Below, piece by piece: positions 1 to 10,480 of a stretch of 64,000 bases of DNA. The position numbers were made by a program, and so were the translations under genes. The notes under the pieces are model-generated. The model was not told where the DNA came from, ran no database searches, and saw only the letters and a list, made by a program, of their open reading frames with translations. This stretch comes from Kingdonia uniflora. Lineage: Eukaryota; Streptophyta; Magnoliopsida; Ranunculales; Circaeasteraceae. Numbering within the stretch: position 1 is the stretch's first letter; each line of letters starts with the position of its first letter. The DNA lies in assembly GCA_014058105.1 (NCBI GenBank), contig JACGCM010002659.1, forward strand, positions 1,054,001 to 1,118,000. Reading direction: 5' to 3'.

Positions 1-114
1 TGAGCGAGAGAAAGGAAATGGGGAGGGAGATCGAGATGAGATTGAAGAGGCTTTTGATGGAGAACGACGTAATGAGGATCGAACAAGAGACGATAAAACC
101 TTGCGATACGCCAT
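1..114 (-). pseudogene. ATP2: ATP2 exon-1 5' fragment, copy 1 (mitochondrial ATP synthase beta)
   Basis: Reverse strand begins with an ATG at 114-112 and reads the same arginine/serine-rich presequence start as the ATP2 exon at 36819. It aligns base by base with 41742-41853 with about one difference, and less closely with 36708-36819. Only the first ~38 codons lie inside the window, so the copy may continue to the left. The sequence upstream of the ATG (115-140) also matches the other copies. What follows in the gene cannot be seen, so calling it a fragment is inference. Confidence 0.75.
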
Positions 115-144
115 GAGAGAATGAGGTTGGGAATGAGGTTTTGG

Positions 145-180
145 GCACACAACTCACCGTATCAACTCAATATTTTGTAA
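145..180 (+). repeat. Remnant of chromovirus LTR 5' end next to ATP2 copy 1
   Basis: Positions 158-180 match 36894-36916 with one mismatch. They also resemble 16298-16320, near the start of the 3' LTR of the chromovirus at 11335-16692. The remnant therefore sits upstream of the ATP2 start just as the LTR does at 36881. Similarity ends at about 180 in AT-rich sequence. Confidence 0.45.
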
Positions 181-235
181 ATTTAAATTGAAGTACAGTA
201 AATTTAAATGTTACTTATGTGGCGTTTGTTTTTTG

Positions 236-400
236 GGCTGACTCGAATCAGTCGTCTGACTCTGAGTGGAGTCAGTGATTTGGTCACTTAGAAGCGTTTG
301 TTTTTCTCTCACTCAGTGGCTAAGTGGAGTCAGAGTCAGTGATTTGGGTCACTCAGAGTCAGCCCCAATAAGCTAGCTTACTGCTGAGTCTGACTCTGAC
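236..400. repeat. Left subterminal GAGTCAG/CTGACTC repeat array of the Harbinger element
   Basis: Short motifs such as TCTGACTCTGAG, GAGTCAG and GTCACTCAGAG recur many times on both strands. The TIR motif AAGCGTTTGTTTTT reappears internally at about 291-305, giving a double left terminus. Arrays like these are commonly transposase-binding sites; that role is inferred. Confidence 0.7.
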
Positions 401-640
401 TCTATTTTGTCTACCCAAATTACCCTCACAAATAAATGAAAATGACGAAAAAAACTTTTTCATAATTTGTTCTCGAGACGAGCAGCTCCTCCACAGCTCT
501 CCTCCATCTCCCAACGAACCCCAATCTCCATCTCCTCCACAGCTGCTCTGCTTTGCTCAAATTACAAACAAAAAATTGATCTCCCCAAATTACAGCTCTC
601 CTCTCCCCAAATTTTTCGATCTTGAACAATCTCAAGTGAG

Positions 641-662
641 CTCTCTCTCTCTCTCTCTCTTC
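641..662 (+). repeat. (CT)n microsatellite
   Basis: About ten uninterrupted CT units follow a pyrimidine-rich stretch (480-620). The position, 5' of the coding part of the Harbinger element, suits a transcribed leader, but there is no direct evidence. Confidence 0.9.
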
Positions 663-1004
663 TTTTATTTAAATTATACATGTGATGTTAGGGTTTTGAT
701 TAAATCTGATGTTGTTGTTGTAGAAGATTTGATAAATTTATCAGTTTTTGAATAAAAGTTATAGAAAGCAATGATGTTTCTTATATAGTTATTATGAATC
801 AAGTTGGAATTGATTATGAGGTGTTTTGATTTGATTATTGGGTACTGTTTGGATTGATTATGGGGGTTTTGTTTTTTCTTCAAGTTGATCATTAGTATTA
901 GTAGAAAAGTTATATTGGAATCATTACTCTCTCCTGAATCAGTACTGATAGGAGAGAAAAGCTGAAATTAGGGGAATGTTTACATCAAAGGAGAAAATTA
1001 AAAT

Positions 1005-1440
1005 ACAACACCTAAGACACCCACTGATTTATTGTATGTGCCTAAGACAGCTCCAGTACTATCTCTAAATATAATTCCAACACCTAAGACACCTGGATTA
1101 CCAAGAGATGAACCATCACAACATAGTTGTATCTCCCCCTACCTTGGTAGGTGCTAGCAATAGCTCTAAATTGTTGGTACTTTCCTGTGTCTGCATTCTA
1201 CCTTTAGTTCTTTGATAACCTGTAGGTCTGCAATAGTATTGATCATTGCTGTCTTTGAGAGAGCTGCTGAGTCTGACACATCTTTAAGAATATCATGTTT
1301 CATTTATTGTATTGCTGATTTTATATCTTCAAACCTCACATTGTTTCTCACAATCCATAAACAGCTGAGTCTGACCATTAAGTACTTGTTCTTTAGGCCT
1401 TGCTCCTCCAACTTTTCTCTCTAACATATTAGGAGCAGAA
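1005..1440 (-). pseudogene. LINE-type RNase H (RVT_3) domain, N-terminal half plus preceding linker
   Basis: Read from 1440 downward, the reverse strand gives a degenerate version of the region just before the RNase H domain of plant non-LTR retrotransposon proteins (WIVRNNVRFEDIKSAIQ, then LQVIKELKVECRHRKVPTI). This is followed by the domain start CCDGSSLGNPG and GIIFRDSTGAVLG, with the first catalytic Asp in CDGSS. Stops and a frameshift interrupt it. It ends near 1005, before the second acidic motif. The family assignment rests on my reading of the motifs. Confidence 0.65.
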
Positions 1441-1552
1441 CATTAATAGGAGAGTTGTCATGAGTTAATATGGATAGTTAATATGCAACTTTTCTTAAGT
1501 GCAGTAATGTAATATGGATAGTTGTCACTTTTTGTATGTTAATAGGAGAGCT

Positions 1553-1678
1553 AACAGACTTGCACATGAGTTAGCTTCTCTTGGCAAATTTAATCCCAAG
1601 TATTTTGTGTGACTAGCAATGCCTCAGTGGGTTAGGCATATGGCTCAGTGTTGTAAAACTCCGTTGTTGAACTGTTAG
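1553..1678 (+). pseudogene. LINE RNase H C-terminal tail fragment
   Basis: In one frame the plus strand reads NRLAHELASLGKFNPKYFV, a stop, then LAMPQWVRHMAQCC, ending at a TAG. N-R-x-A-H-x-L-A is the usual final helix of the RVT_3 RNase H domain in plant LINE proteins. Orientation is opposite to the fragment at 1005-1440. Confidence 0.5.
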
Positions 1679-2129
1679 TATGATATTGTGTTTCTTGCCA
1701 AAAAAAGTTAACATGGATAATCACCTTAGAACTGTTCAACCTGCTATTAACATGGATAATAAAATTAAATAGTGCACTGAACATTAGTTATTCTAGAGGT
1801 GTCTTCAACTATTAATTATTTTTTTTGTATATGCAGCAACTGTTATGCTTATGCAACTGTTAGCAATCGTTAACAACTGTTAGCAACTGTTATTGTATAG
1901 GTTTATAAATGATCTCAAAAGGATTATAAATGAAGATGCCTTTACTGATGCCTTTACTCATAATTCTAGAAGCCTAAATAGTTTCGAAGTCTGGATGGTG
2001 CACTGAAATGTTTCTTTTGGCTTGATGCATTTTCTGAACAGTCTTGTATAGGTTCTATAGGTTTTTCTTTACGTCTTTTCTGTCCATTTTCTAAACAGTC
2101 TGGACCAGGTTTTGAGTCTTAGAGCAAGG

Positions 2130-2285
2130 TTTGCCAGTGGGATAGACAACAGTTTTTATTTAGGTCCTAGAACCAATACTCTAGCTGAACTACATGGCAT
2201 CCTACATGGGTTGAGATTCTGCAAGCAACACCATTGCACTCAGATTGTTGTGGAGACTGATTCAAAAGTCATTGCAAACTGTTAA
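2130..2285 (+). pseudogene. LINE RNase H core fragment
   Basis: One uninterrupted frame includes NTLAELHGILHGLRFC and QIVVETDSKVIANC, ending in TAA. The first gives the catalytic Glu (AEL) and the second the ETDSK Asp motif of RVT_3 RNase H domains. It lies on the plus strand but 5' of the C-terminal tail piece at 1553, so the order is scrambled. Confidence 0.6.
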
Positions 2286-2888
2286 CTGTTATCTGCATCC
2301 ATTAAGATATTACATTACCTGAGATTGTTGTACATCCATTAAGATCTTACATTACCTAAGATTACTGAAGCTGTTATCTGCATCCATTAAGCTCTTATGT
2401 CCATGTTGCACTTGCATTTGCATGACTCCTATTATGATAAATATCTATAAAGTAAATCTTCATGTTATTAATGAGTTATTATTTGTTTGTTGTTATTGAT
2501 GTATTCTTGTTTTGATTGCAGGGTTGTTTGTTTGAAGGCCTTTAGATAAATTGCAGGGGTGATCTGTATTGGCTCACTAATTGAATTCTCGCATACCCCA
2601 AGGTATTCTCTGATTCTATCCTCCTTGAACTACCTTTATTCTTGTTGTTGTTGATAGATATTGTTTTAGATAGATGGGTTGATGTTATTGTTGAAACTAG
2701 ATATAAGAATGGTGTTGTTGATAGATAACTAATGATAGAAGAAATAGTATTTGTGTATTTTCTCTCTTTGATGCAATTATGAAATTAGTGGGTATTTGAG
2801 TCTGAGTCTATTAGGATTACCAATATTGGATTGGATGCTCTCTTCTATTATTTGATACTATTTTTTTCATTATGTATTCTTAGGGACA

Positions 2889-3158
2889 ATGAATAAGGTT
2901 CAATGGTTATTAGGTATTCTTGCTATTATTATTTTGTACAATGAGATAGTCAAACAAAATAGGAGGGTCCGTCAAAGACTATGTACTTTTGTTAATCCTT
3001 TTTTGGTTTGTTTGGGGAACATCATGATTTCATTATTTGCTTATGCTTATGTTCTTATGTTAATTGTTATCTGCAATATGTTGACCATCCATTTGTTATT
3101 TGCTTATGCTTATGTTGTACAATACCACCAACTATTATCTGCAATATGTTTTGTTTAA
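2889..3158 (+). CDS. Short ORF with hydrophobic N-terminus, unrecognised
   Basis: An 89-codon ORF starts MNKVQWLLGILAIIILYNE, then a basic QNRRVRQR stretch, then hydrophobic low-complexity sequence built on repeated TTTGCTTATGCTTATG. It lies just 5' of the MYB/SANT exon. It could be a leftover first exon of a Harbinger transposase or chance coding; I cannot assign a function. Confidence 0.2.
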   Translation: MNKVQWLLGILAIIILYNEIVKQNRRVRQRLCTFVNPFLVCLGNIMISLFAYAYVLMLIVICNMLTIHLLFAYAYVVQYHQLLSAICFV

Positions 3159-3190
3159 CTAATTTGTCTATTTGTTTGAAATATATAGTT

Positions 3191-4241
3191 ATGTCGATAC
3201 CACCAACGATACCACCACCGATACTACAAAAAAAAGGCTTTTTCCAGCAACATCCAGAGTTTAGACTTGACTTTATCATAAAATGTCAAGCACAGATAGA
3301 CTTGCATAGACTATCTGGAACATCTCTAAATGCTCTAGGTTGGAAGACGGTGAAAGATGAGCTGAATAACATACAAGATTTTCATGTTTTGCAACATAAG
3401 GAACTGAAGAACCAATGGGATTACTTGAAGAGGAAATGGCAAATCTGGAGAGGGTTGATAAACCGGACTGGCCATGGATATGATCCTGTATCAGGCACCT
3501 TTGATTGGCCTGAAGAAGTTTGGGCAAATATCATTGCGGTAAGTTAATGTGAATAATGGCATTACAATTTGATTATATAATAATAAATACTTATGTTTAA
3601 ACATTTTTTTACATATTTATTTACAGGTGAATTCTGAGGCGAAGAAGTATAAGACCGCTCCTCTTCAGCATAGAGATTTGCTGGAGAAACTGTTTGATGG
3701 TCTATCTGCTACTGGGGAATTTGCATGGTCTTCAGGTATGGCAAGTGTACCCTCCTCTACCCAACAGTCAGAGTACATTCCTCTACCTAATGATATGAAC
3801 GCTGACGATACACAAGTTCCCCTTGCTGGAGTTGATTATCCTTGGGATGGTGAAGCCATTCCTTCTTATGATGTCCCCATCAGTCCAGTAAGGGAGCCTA
3901 CTCCTGGTAGTACTTCTCGTTCTCGTACCCCTGCGCCTCAATCAAACTGGAGAAGATCAGCTGCGGCAGTTCAACCATTGGAACCAATGGAGTTGGTCCA
4001 ATCTCTGATATCTGCATTTATTGCCCAAGGAGCTAGTCATACTTCTGGTAGCAATGGCGACACAAGTGATGCAGTTGTACAGGTATTGCTGGAAATGGTC
4101 AGTTCATATGAGATAGATAATGCATTATTTTTTAAGAGTTTGAAGTTCTTGGGAGGATCCAATGAGCACACTTACAGGTTGATGTTTATCAGGCTTCGTC
4201 CAGAGCAGCGTGTTAGTTTCCTTGAAGCCCTTATGTATTAA
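3191..4241 (+). CDS. MYB/SANT-like DNA-binding protein (Harbinger-associated, two exons)
   Basis: Exon 1 is 3191-3538, the intron 3539-3626 (GTAAGT...TTACAG), exon 2 3627-4241, giving 319 aa. The N-terminal ~100 residues form the Myb/SANT-like domain (Myb_DNA-bind_3): GWKTVKDELN, a K-N-Q-W-DYLKRKWQIW helix, then GHGYDPVSGTFDWPEEVW. After the splice comes the usual KKYKTAPL motif. The middle is a Ser/Pro-rich linker (about residues 140-220) and the end a helical segment. The start at 3191 (MSIPPTIPPP) is the ATG just before the domain and after a possible acceptor (ATATATAG); upstream ATGs in the same frame add hydrophobic repeat sequence. Proteins of this kind are the ORF1-type partner of Harbinger transposases and also exist as host genes. 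The frame is open with no stops, suggesting recent activity or selection. Confidence 0.7.
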
Positions 4242-4379
4242 TTGGAATTATTTGTTTGCGTATTTGTAATAGCTCTTAAGATTATGATATTTGCCTTATT
4301 TGTATTAACTTCAAACCAATGTTAAAATTATTTGATTTTAAGTATTTATGTATTTGTGTTTGCTATATATACATGTCAT

Positions 4380-4645
4380 TTTCTATGTATTTATGTTTGC
4401 TATATTTACAGGTTATTTCCTATATGTTTGTTATGTATATGTGGTGCTGACGTTGCGCTGACGAAGGGGTTTCTATGTATTTATATTTGCTATATATACA
4501 GGTTCTTTCCTATGTGTTATGTATATGTGGTGTTGACGTTGCGCTGACAAAAGGGTTTTTATGTATTTATGTTTACTATATATACAGGCTCTTTCCTATG
4601 TGTTTGTTATGTATATGTGGTGTTGATGTTGCACTGACGAAGGGG
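4380..4645 (+). repeat. Minisatellite of ~85 bp units, about three copies
   Basis: Units run CTATGTATTTATGTTTGCTA, a TATACAGG step, TTTCCTATGTG, TTATGTATATGTGG and TGACGTTGCGCTGACGAAGG. Copies start near 4385, 4470 and 4558, with a diverged half unit before them. It lies just 3' of the MYB/SANT stop, so it may be in the 3' UTR, and ends in a (GTG)n run at 4645-4663. Confidence 0.85.
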
Positions 4646-4699
4646 TGGTGGTGGTGGTGGTTCCTTATAAACTGATAAGGGTATTTTGGTCTTTTGTCT

Positions 4700-4862
4700 A
4701 TTTTAACACTCATTCAGACTCAGATTCAGACAAAAAACAAATACTCCAATGCATCCACTCAGCATCCACTCAGCTAGTGAACGTTACTAAGTGGACTTAG
4801 ACTCAGACACTCACTCAGACTCAGACTCTGATTCAGACTCACTTAGACTCAGAAGCAAAAAA
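4700..4862. repeat. Right subterminal TCAGACTC repeat array of the Harbinger element
   Basis: Dense repeats of ACTCAGACTCAGA-type motifs mirror the left-end array in reverse complement and run to the TIR at about 4857-4875. Confidence 0.7.
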
Positions 4863-4878
4863 AACAAACGACCCCTTA

Positions 4879-6060
4879 GTAGCTACTAGCAATCGGCACG
4901 CTATATCGTATGTGCCTACAATTATTTGTAAAATGTCTACCTATGTGTTCAAATTGTTTAATATTTAAGATGATCTCTCTAATGTTAGGAATGGAATTCA
5001 TATCTCAATTCTTTAGTTGCAAGTATTGACTTTGAATAATGTTGTAAAATCGTCGTTATGTTGCTTAAGTTCGTGAAGTAAATGTACAACGTTTAAGAAT
5101 TTTTTATTTAAGTGTTTGCTAATTACATCTATATAATTCTTACTATAAATAGTACTTATGTTCCTTAGGACTTGAGTTTCAAACAAAATAAGATTACTGT
5201 AAACTCATAGATAAATGCGTTAATGTTTATAAGTCTGAAGATTAAAGAGTGAGATTTTGCTGTTAATTGCGAGTACATTGTTGTGACTATCAAAATGTAC
5301 AACAAATTACCTAAATGAAGACTTCTAATTTTTTTGAGTTGCCCTCAATAAAACAATCGGACCTTCGAGTACCTATCTTTTTTGAGTTCCACGCACGCGA
5401 TAGATTGAAATTTATATTTTTTGAAGCATCCCCAGTTGGGTAAGTAATAATGAATTTAGATTATCTTTAATCATCATGGAGCTTTTGGTAATATTAATCT
5501 TGAAATTTGATTATCAGTCCTGGTGTTTATAGCCACATGTTTTTTAGATTGGTTAGTATATGGGTCGTAGATCTTTATTCCTTTTAATTTTCTAAAATTC
5601 AATTTCCTTTCTTTTGATGGAGACTACTATGGGACCCAGAAATAGCACTGGTTTTATTCTCAGATGATGTTCTTTACTTTCTTGTTCGTCTCTATAGCCG
5701 GTATCTTTCAGTAAAAAAATAATGGAAGTTGTTCGGTCTATTGTCATGAGTTTTAGGACTTTGAAGTGTTCTTGGTCACAAGGAATTCAGGTACGAACAT
5801 TGGGACTACATTGAGGATGTGTTTTGTGATTAAACCACGACCCGAACTGTGAACACTATAAATCGACCACAAGGACCAGGAAGAAAAGACAAGTCATCGC
5901 TTATCTCTATCTCTCTCAAATTTTAGGTTTCTCTCTTCTTTTTTGGTTTCACTTATAAGTTTAGGGTGGTTGTCTTCCAGTCAATTTATAGAGAGAAAAA
6001 TGGACTACGTGGGAAAGGTCGAGTCAATTTCTTCATTCAATACTCGTCTAAACTCATTAG
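4879..6060. other. AT-rich stretch, no gene recognised
   Basis: No ORF above 60 codons and no family motif in either strand. A CT-rich patch lies at 5900-5940. Some of this may be decayed 3' sequence of the PHD-finger relic that follows on the minus strand. Confidence 0.5.
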
Positions 6061-7180
6061 TACTTGACACATGAACCGCAGTAACACATGTTCTTGATCA
6101 ACCGCACGAGTCGTAAGCTATACCAATTTTGATTTAGGGTACTCCTCTTAAATTCACACACTTCATGTCTTGGTACACATCCAACCCCGTTGGATCTGTT
6201 ATTGGTGGTGACTCCGAAATGGTTTCCTCGTCATCTTAATCTACTATAGTTAGACTGCTAATCTCATTGATCGTGAAATCAAGGACTAATATAGTTGTTG
6301 ATGGACTTAATCACAAATTCTAGCAAACTTGTGTCACCAATATGAAGCCTAGCAACATCTCTGACTTCCTGTCTAGAGATTCCACCACACTGTTCCTTCA
6401 GTGCTTCAACATTTACCTCTGTTGCATACTCCAGTTTCCCTTTTGGCCATCTACTATCCATTTCATAAATAATGGATTTGAACTTTTGATATCTGGTAGA
6501 ATTGTTGCTCTTCGTTGGAGACTTTCGTGGCCTAATCACCTTAGCTGGTGGTGGCTTAGTCACCGTTTTTCTTTGAACTGGAACGCGAGATTTGACCGTA
6601 ATCATGAACCTAATACGATCTCAGAATGTGATCAATTGGGTATCACTCACTTCTCTGTAAATTCAAATAATTTATGTAACCTGCTTGTCTCGCAACTCAC
6701 ATCCCAAATCTTTGAGAACATTTGTAATTATGCTATGTTACTTCAAAGCTCCCATAATAAAACTTGTAGCCCCATCTCCATAACTACGAGTGACCATATG
6801 CAACCCCACATAGAAGGCGAAGATTTACATGAATTCACATAATGCTCAAACAAAAGAATAGTAATGGCTTCCAACAAAGTCTACTTCAGCAAAGTTGACA
6901 AAGAATTATACATTTGTTCATATGGTAGCTTTCTACGTCTGAATGCATTGATAAGTTGTTCAGATTGTAGCACTCCTCATAAACCAACCTAATCATCACG
7001 ACGAACACTACCATAGACCTGACACCACTCCTTCTCATAACCCCACTTAGTCATCCAGTCTACAATCCCCATGAGGTCCATAACAACGTCAAGGTGAATC
7101 AAGCCAACACATGAATCATTACATAAACTTGTTCCTTTCTCGTGATGAAAACTCTCACTCTCATCTTTAAGCAAGCTAAT
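6060..7180 (-). pseudogene. PHD-finger protein relic (MMD1/MS1-like family)
   Basis: Reverse strand, in order: 7174-6989 carries HLDVVMDLMGIVDWMTKWGY, EKEWCQVYGSVRRDD and a stop. About 6970-6880 carries LQSEQLINAFRRRKLPYEQM. 6605-6279 carries DSRWPKGKLEYATEVNVEAL, then ISRQEVRDVARLHIGDTSLL and FVIKSINNY. About 6185-6130 carries DPTGLDVYQDM. This order and these motifs match plant PHD-finger proteins of the MALE MEIOCYTE DEATH 1 / MALE STERILITY 1 group, nuclear factors of pollen development. The PHD zinc ligands themselves are not seen. Stops and frameshifts between blocks make it non-functional. Family identification is from memory of the motifs. Confidence 0.65.
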
Positions 7181-9320
7181 GCATTCGCGTTTCTACAATA
7201 ATGTAAAATAGACTCTTTTGAAGTCTCTTATTCCTATTCAAGTCCTTCATCAATAATGCAGTTAAATCAAATGCGACATTTTCATCGGTATTCACCAATA
7301 CCGTCTCATCCTCCACAAAACTATAACCCGTCCCAATGGGGTTATTCTAAATCATTCAAAAAATAAACACAATTAGTCCAAAATGCCACCAATCAAATGA
7401 CCTAAGGCCATGACACGCAAGGCCTTGCAACAATAATTTTGTAAGACTAATAACATTAAGAGACCATACATGATAAAGCAAAATTAGACCTACTTACAAT
7501 GAATAAAAGATCGGCTTTTCGCAATCAAATTGAGTTTCTAAGATTTAAATAATCTAAAGGTCTAACTTCATCGAAATTTCTAATCCCAACGCATGAAGCA
7601 CCCTAGAAATATTCACCCAACCCCCATCAAATCAAATATAGAGTATATGTTGTTTCTCATCAATGTTTAATTATTTTTTAGATAAATTGCACTCACATGT
7701 CCACCTTGCAACCATGAACAATTGGCCAAGACTTTGAAGGATCTTGAACTCTATTTAGATTCTTATAAAGCCACCAAAACATACTTGTTTTCACAAATTA
7801 CATACAAGAAATCAATCACGCTACAAATCTGATTTAAAATTTTTTAAGAGCTGTACACGATAAAAATAAAAACATACCATCTTATTTACCATTTTCCCGT
7901 AAACCCGAGCTAAAAAGAAAAGATACGAAATTTTAGTTCTCATGAACATATTAAGTATTCAACATTTTAGTCTCTCTCTGTGCATCAAAATTACCTAGTG
8001 GGTCTTTGGCTTCATAAAATTGCCTTGAAGACTTGATAAGACTTGTCCAGACTAAGCTTCCCATCTGCAACATACGACATAAAAAGACTGAGAAAAATTT
8101 CCTTGTGCGATCAATAACAAAAGGATATCTATATGTTGATAACTTACGTTACGTTAGCAGGGATGATCCTAAGCTTCCTTCTAATAACGTCATTCATCAA
8201 AGTATCAAGGTCGTCATCACCGCTAGGAGAACATTTCTTGGAGTTTAGGTATCTCGAGTACCTTTAGTCATTTGTAAAGCTGACACTGAAAACGGGATCC
8301 ATTGGATTATCAAACAAGATATTGTAAAAGTCATGAAATGTCAAAACAATGCACATAGCTCAAATATATTAATGAACTAAACGAGCGTCTTTGGGTTCTC
8401 TTTTACTGAATAAATAACCCCAAACAACTAAAAAAACACAATTTAACACGGAAAGATATCAAAATATTCAGGCATTGATATGAATGAGAGAAAGATTGAT
8501 TGGTACCACGTTGTTGCAATTATTGCTAATCACTTGTTCAAGCTGACATCATGAAATTGTTGCCTCTAAAAACTTGCCATTCTCAAGTTGCCGCTTTATC
8601 AATCGCATTAGTTTTTAGTGCATTTACTATTTTTGTTTTTGTTTCATAAATGTGTGAAGGTGTTTTATTTACCAACAAATAAACAAATATATGTGTGAAC
8701 CCATTTTTCAAACCATATTCATCAATGGGAGCATCGTATTCGTATGGTTAGTTAATTATGCTGGAATCGATTAAGGATGCTCACCTAACTGGCCTTAAAA
8801 ATAAGAATTCGACTAAGACAAATTTAGAGAGTCTACCAGGTAAGACAATCATTAATATTTACCAGGTAAGATAATCATTGACATTTAAACAACGATATCC
8901 TTTTGTCGAAAATAATTGATTGCAATTACCAATGCCTATATGACATTATAAAAGGGTTAAGGAGGCATCTCTATTGATTTTAGGGTCATAAGGTGTATAT
9001 ATATAGCTTTCGGTCTAATACACATTAAAAACTAAAATATGATTTTAATAGATGATGGAAACTAAAATATGATTTTATGGTCATGCTAGACCGCCAAGTG
9101 GTTGACGTTCGAATACAGAGTGATGTTGTGATAGCAAGCCTTTTCAATTGGGTAGTATCATAGTCCCCTCAAAGGCTTGGATCTACTAACAATTCTAGTT
9201 CCCCTTCACTCAAAAGAGGTTTCGCCTATTATCTTCAGATAAAAATTAGTCTTATATATGATTAACCTTGTAATATGGAACTGATAGTTTCAATCATATT
9301 ACCTTGTCTATAAATGAAGG
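7181..9320. other. Intergenic, no clear gene
   Basis: A+T-rich with scattered stops. A minus-strand stretch at about 8150-8330 (reading DDDLDTLMNDVIRRKL) looks exon-like but I do not recognise it; it could belong to the kinase relic at 9325-9475. Confidence 0.4.
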
Positions 9321-9324
9321 ACGG

Positions 9325-9475
9325 AAGGGATTGAGAATTACCAAATAAGCTCTGATGAGAACCATTGTCTGGTTTTCGATAGTGATGACCTCCAACAAAA
9401 TACTCCAAAAGCAAACATATCGGTATTCTCATTTACTATCCTACACATGAATTACTCGGGTGCTAAGTACCTATA
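9325..9475 (-). pseudogene. Receptor-like cytoplasmic kinase fragment (subdomains VIII-IX)
   Basis: The reverse strand from 9472 reads RYLAPE, a stop in place of Tyr, then FMCRIVNENTDMFAFGV. This corresponds to the GYLAPEY APE motif and the DVFAFGVLLLE helix of plant receptor-like kinases; the FM-x-G-IV-x-E-KTD pattern recalls the RBK1/RBK2-type RLCK VI group. A frameshift follows and the next frame gives RKPDNGSHQSL. No other kinase subdomain is seen nearby, so this is a single-exon fragment. Confidence 0.6.
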
Positions 9476-10300
9476 AGTATAAAATATTGAGTTTCTTTAA
9501 TATTAACAACACACATTTACCAATTCATTACTTACATAGAATTGAAAAATAACATACCCATGTGTGCCTTCACCTCCTTTTACTTTCTCTATAAGTTCAT
9601 CTTATGTTTATATCTACTCAAGTCATGTACCAAAGCTTTAATTCTCCTTACTTTACCTACAATGTAAGCTCTGGTACTTCATGTAGGCGTTTATATAAGC
9701 TGTTAAGTGGCTTTTCCTATTGGGTTATTCAAATGTGTATATGTTATTTCAGTTTCAAATTTCAAAAACATAAGAAACTTAATACACAATGTAAATCGCA
9801 CACATGTTTGCGTATAATTTCACCCAATTTCTAAGTGTTAAACCCAACTATGACATATTAAAAGCATAAACTCACAATTTCATCAAACCCATAACTACCC
9901 CAACTCCCACAATTTACCCCAATCACAAAATCAAACTCAAAATCTTACATAGCATTAAAAAACTTTAACTCTACAATTTGAGTTTTCAATAAAACCCCAG
10001 ATCGACAACATGTATATAAAGAACAAATCCAATAAGTTTTGCATGAATGGGGAGAAATAAATGTACTGTAAGTCGATTACGGTACTGGTAAGAGCAATAT
10101 GAAGTTTGAAACTTGCAATCTCCAATGACGATTGAGACCCTATTGAATCCAAATTACAACCCCAATTCAAATCTAACCAATTCATTTAGTTTAGAAAGAG
10201 TAATGTTTCACCCAAATCTCCCAATAAGACCATAAACAGTGAACCCCAAATAACCAAAAGAGTTAATCTTTGAAAACCCACTATAAGATTTAAGTTTTCT
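9476..10300. other. Intergenic, no clear gene
   Basis: AT-rich. A 76-codon minus ORF at 9955-10185 has no recognisable motif. Confidence 0.4.
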
Positions 10301-10301
10301 T

Positions 10302-10480
10302 CTAGTATAAACCAATAGCATTATAAAATGATAAGTAAGAAATAAGAATTGCAACAGAGAAGAACCTGATCATACCAAATACCCATCTAGTCTTCTTAAA
10401 GGTGTAAGGCAATTCAAGAACATCAGCACCAACTATAACGATGAAGGCATTAGGTAAGGTTTTAGGGAGAGACAGCGAAA
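10302..10480 (-). pseudogene. Vacuolar amino acid transporter AVT3-like fragment
   Basis: The reverse-strand ORF contains KTLPNAFIVIVGADVLELPY followed by TFKKTRWVFGM. This closely matches the first membrane helix of plant AVT3/ANT-type transporters (consensus TFANVFIAIVGAGVLGLPY, then TFKRTGW). It keeps one helix plus the start of the next (FFSVAILISYL) and then stops. The upstream part of the ORF (10481-10673) is not transporter sequence. The G-to-D and G-to-E changes in the helix suggest decay. Confidence 0.6.

Larger units (their letters stand above)
218..4875 (+). mobile_element. PIF/Harbinger-type DNA transposon carrying a MYB/SANT gene
   Basis: Termini are inverted: the left end reads GTTTGTTTTTT shortly after 218 and the reverse complement of the right end reads GTCGTTTGTTTTTTTT. 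The element is flanked by TTA at 215-217 and TTA at 4876-4878, the usual 3-bp duplication of PIF/Harbinger. Both subterminal regions are packed with GAGTCTGA/TCAGACTC repeats. Inside are a spliced MYB/SANT-like ORF (3191-4241), typical of the DNA-binding partner protein of this superfamily, and LINE fragments. I find no DDE transposase, so it looks unable to move without help. The first few TIR bases differ between ends. Confidence 0.75.

Noticed and set aside
9085..9120. Second tRNA/SINE-like stretch (GCCAAGTGGTTGACGTTCGA)
   Set aside because: The A-like and B-like boxes are only about 10 bases apart, too close for a pol III promoter.
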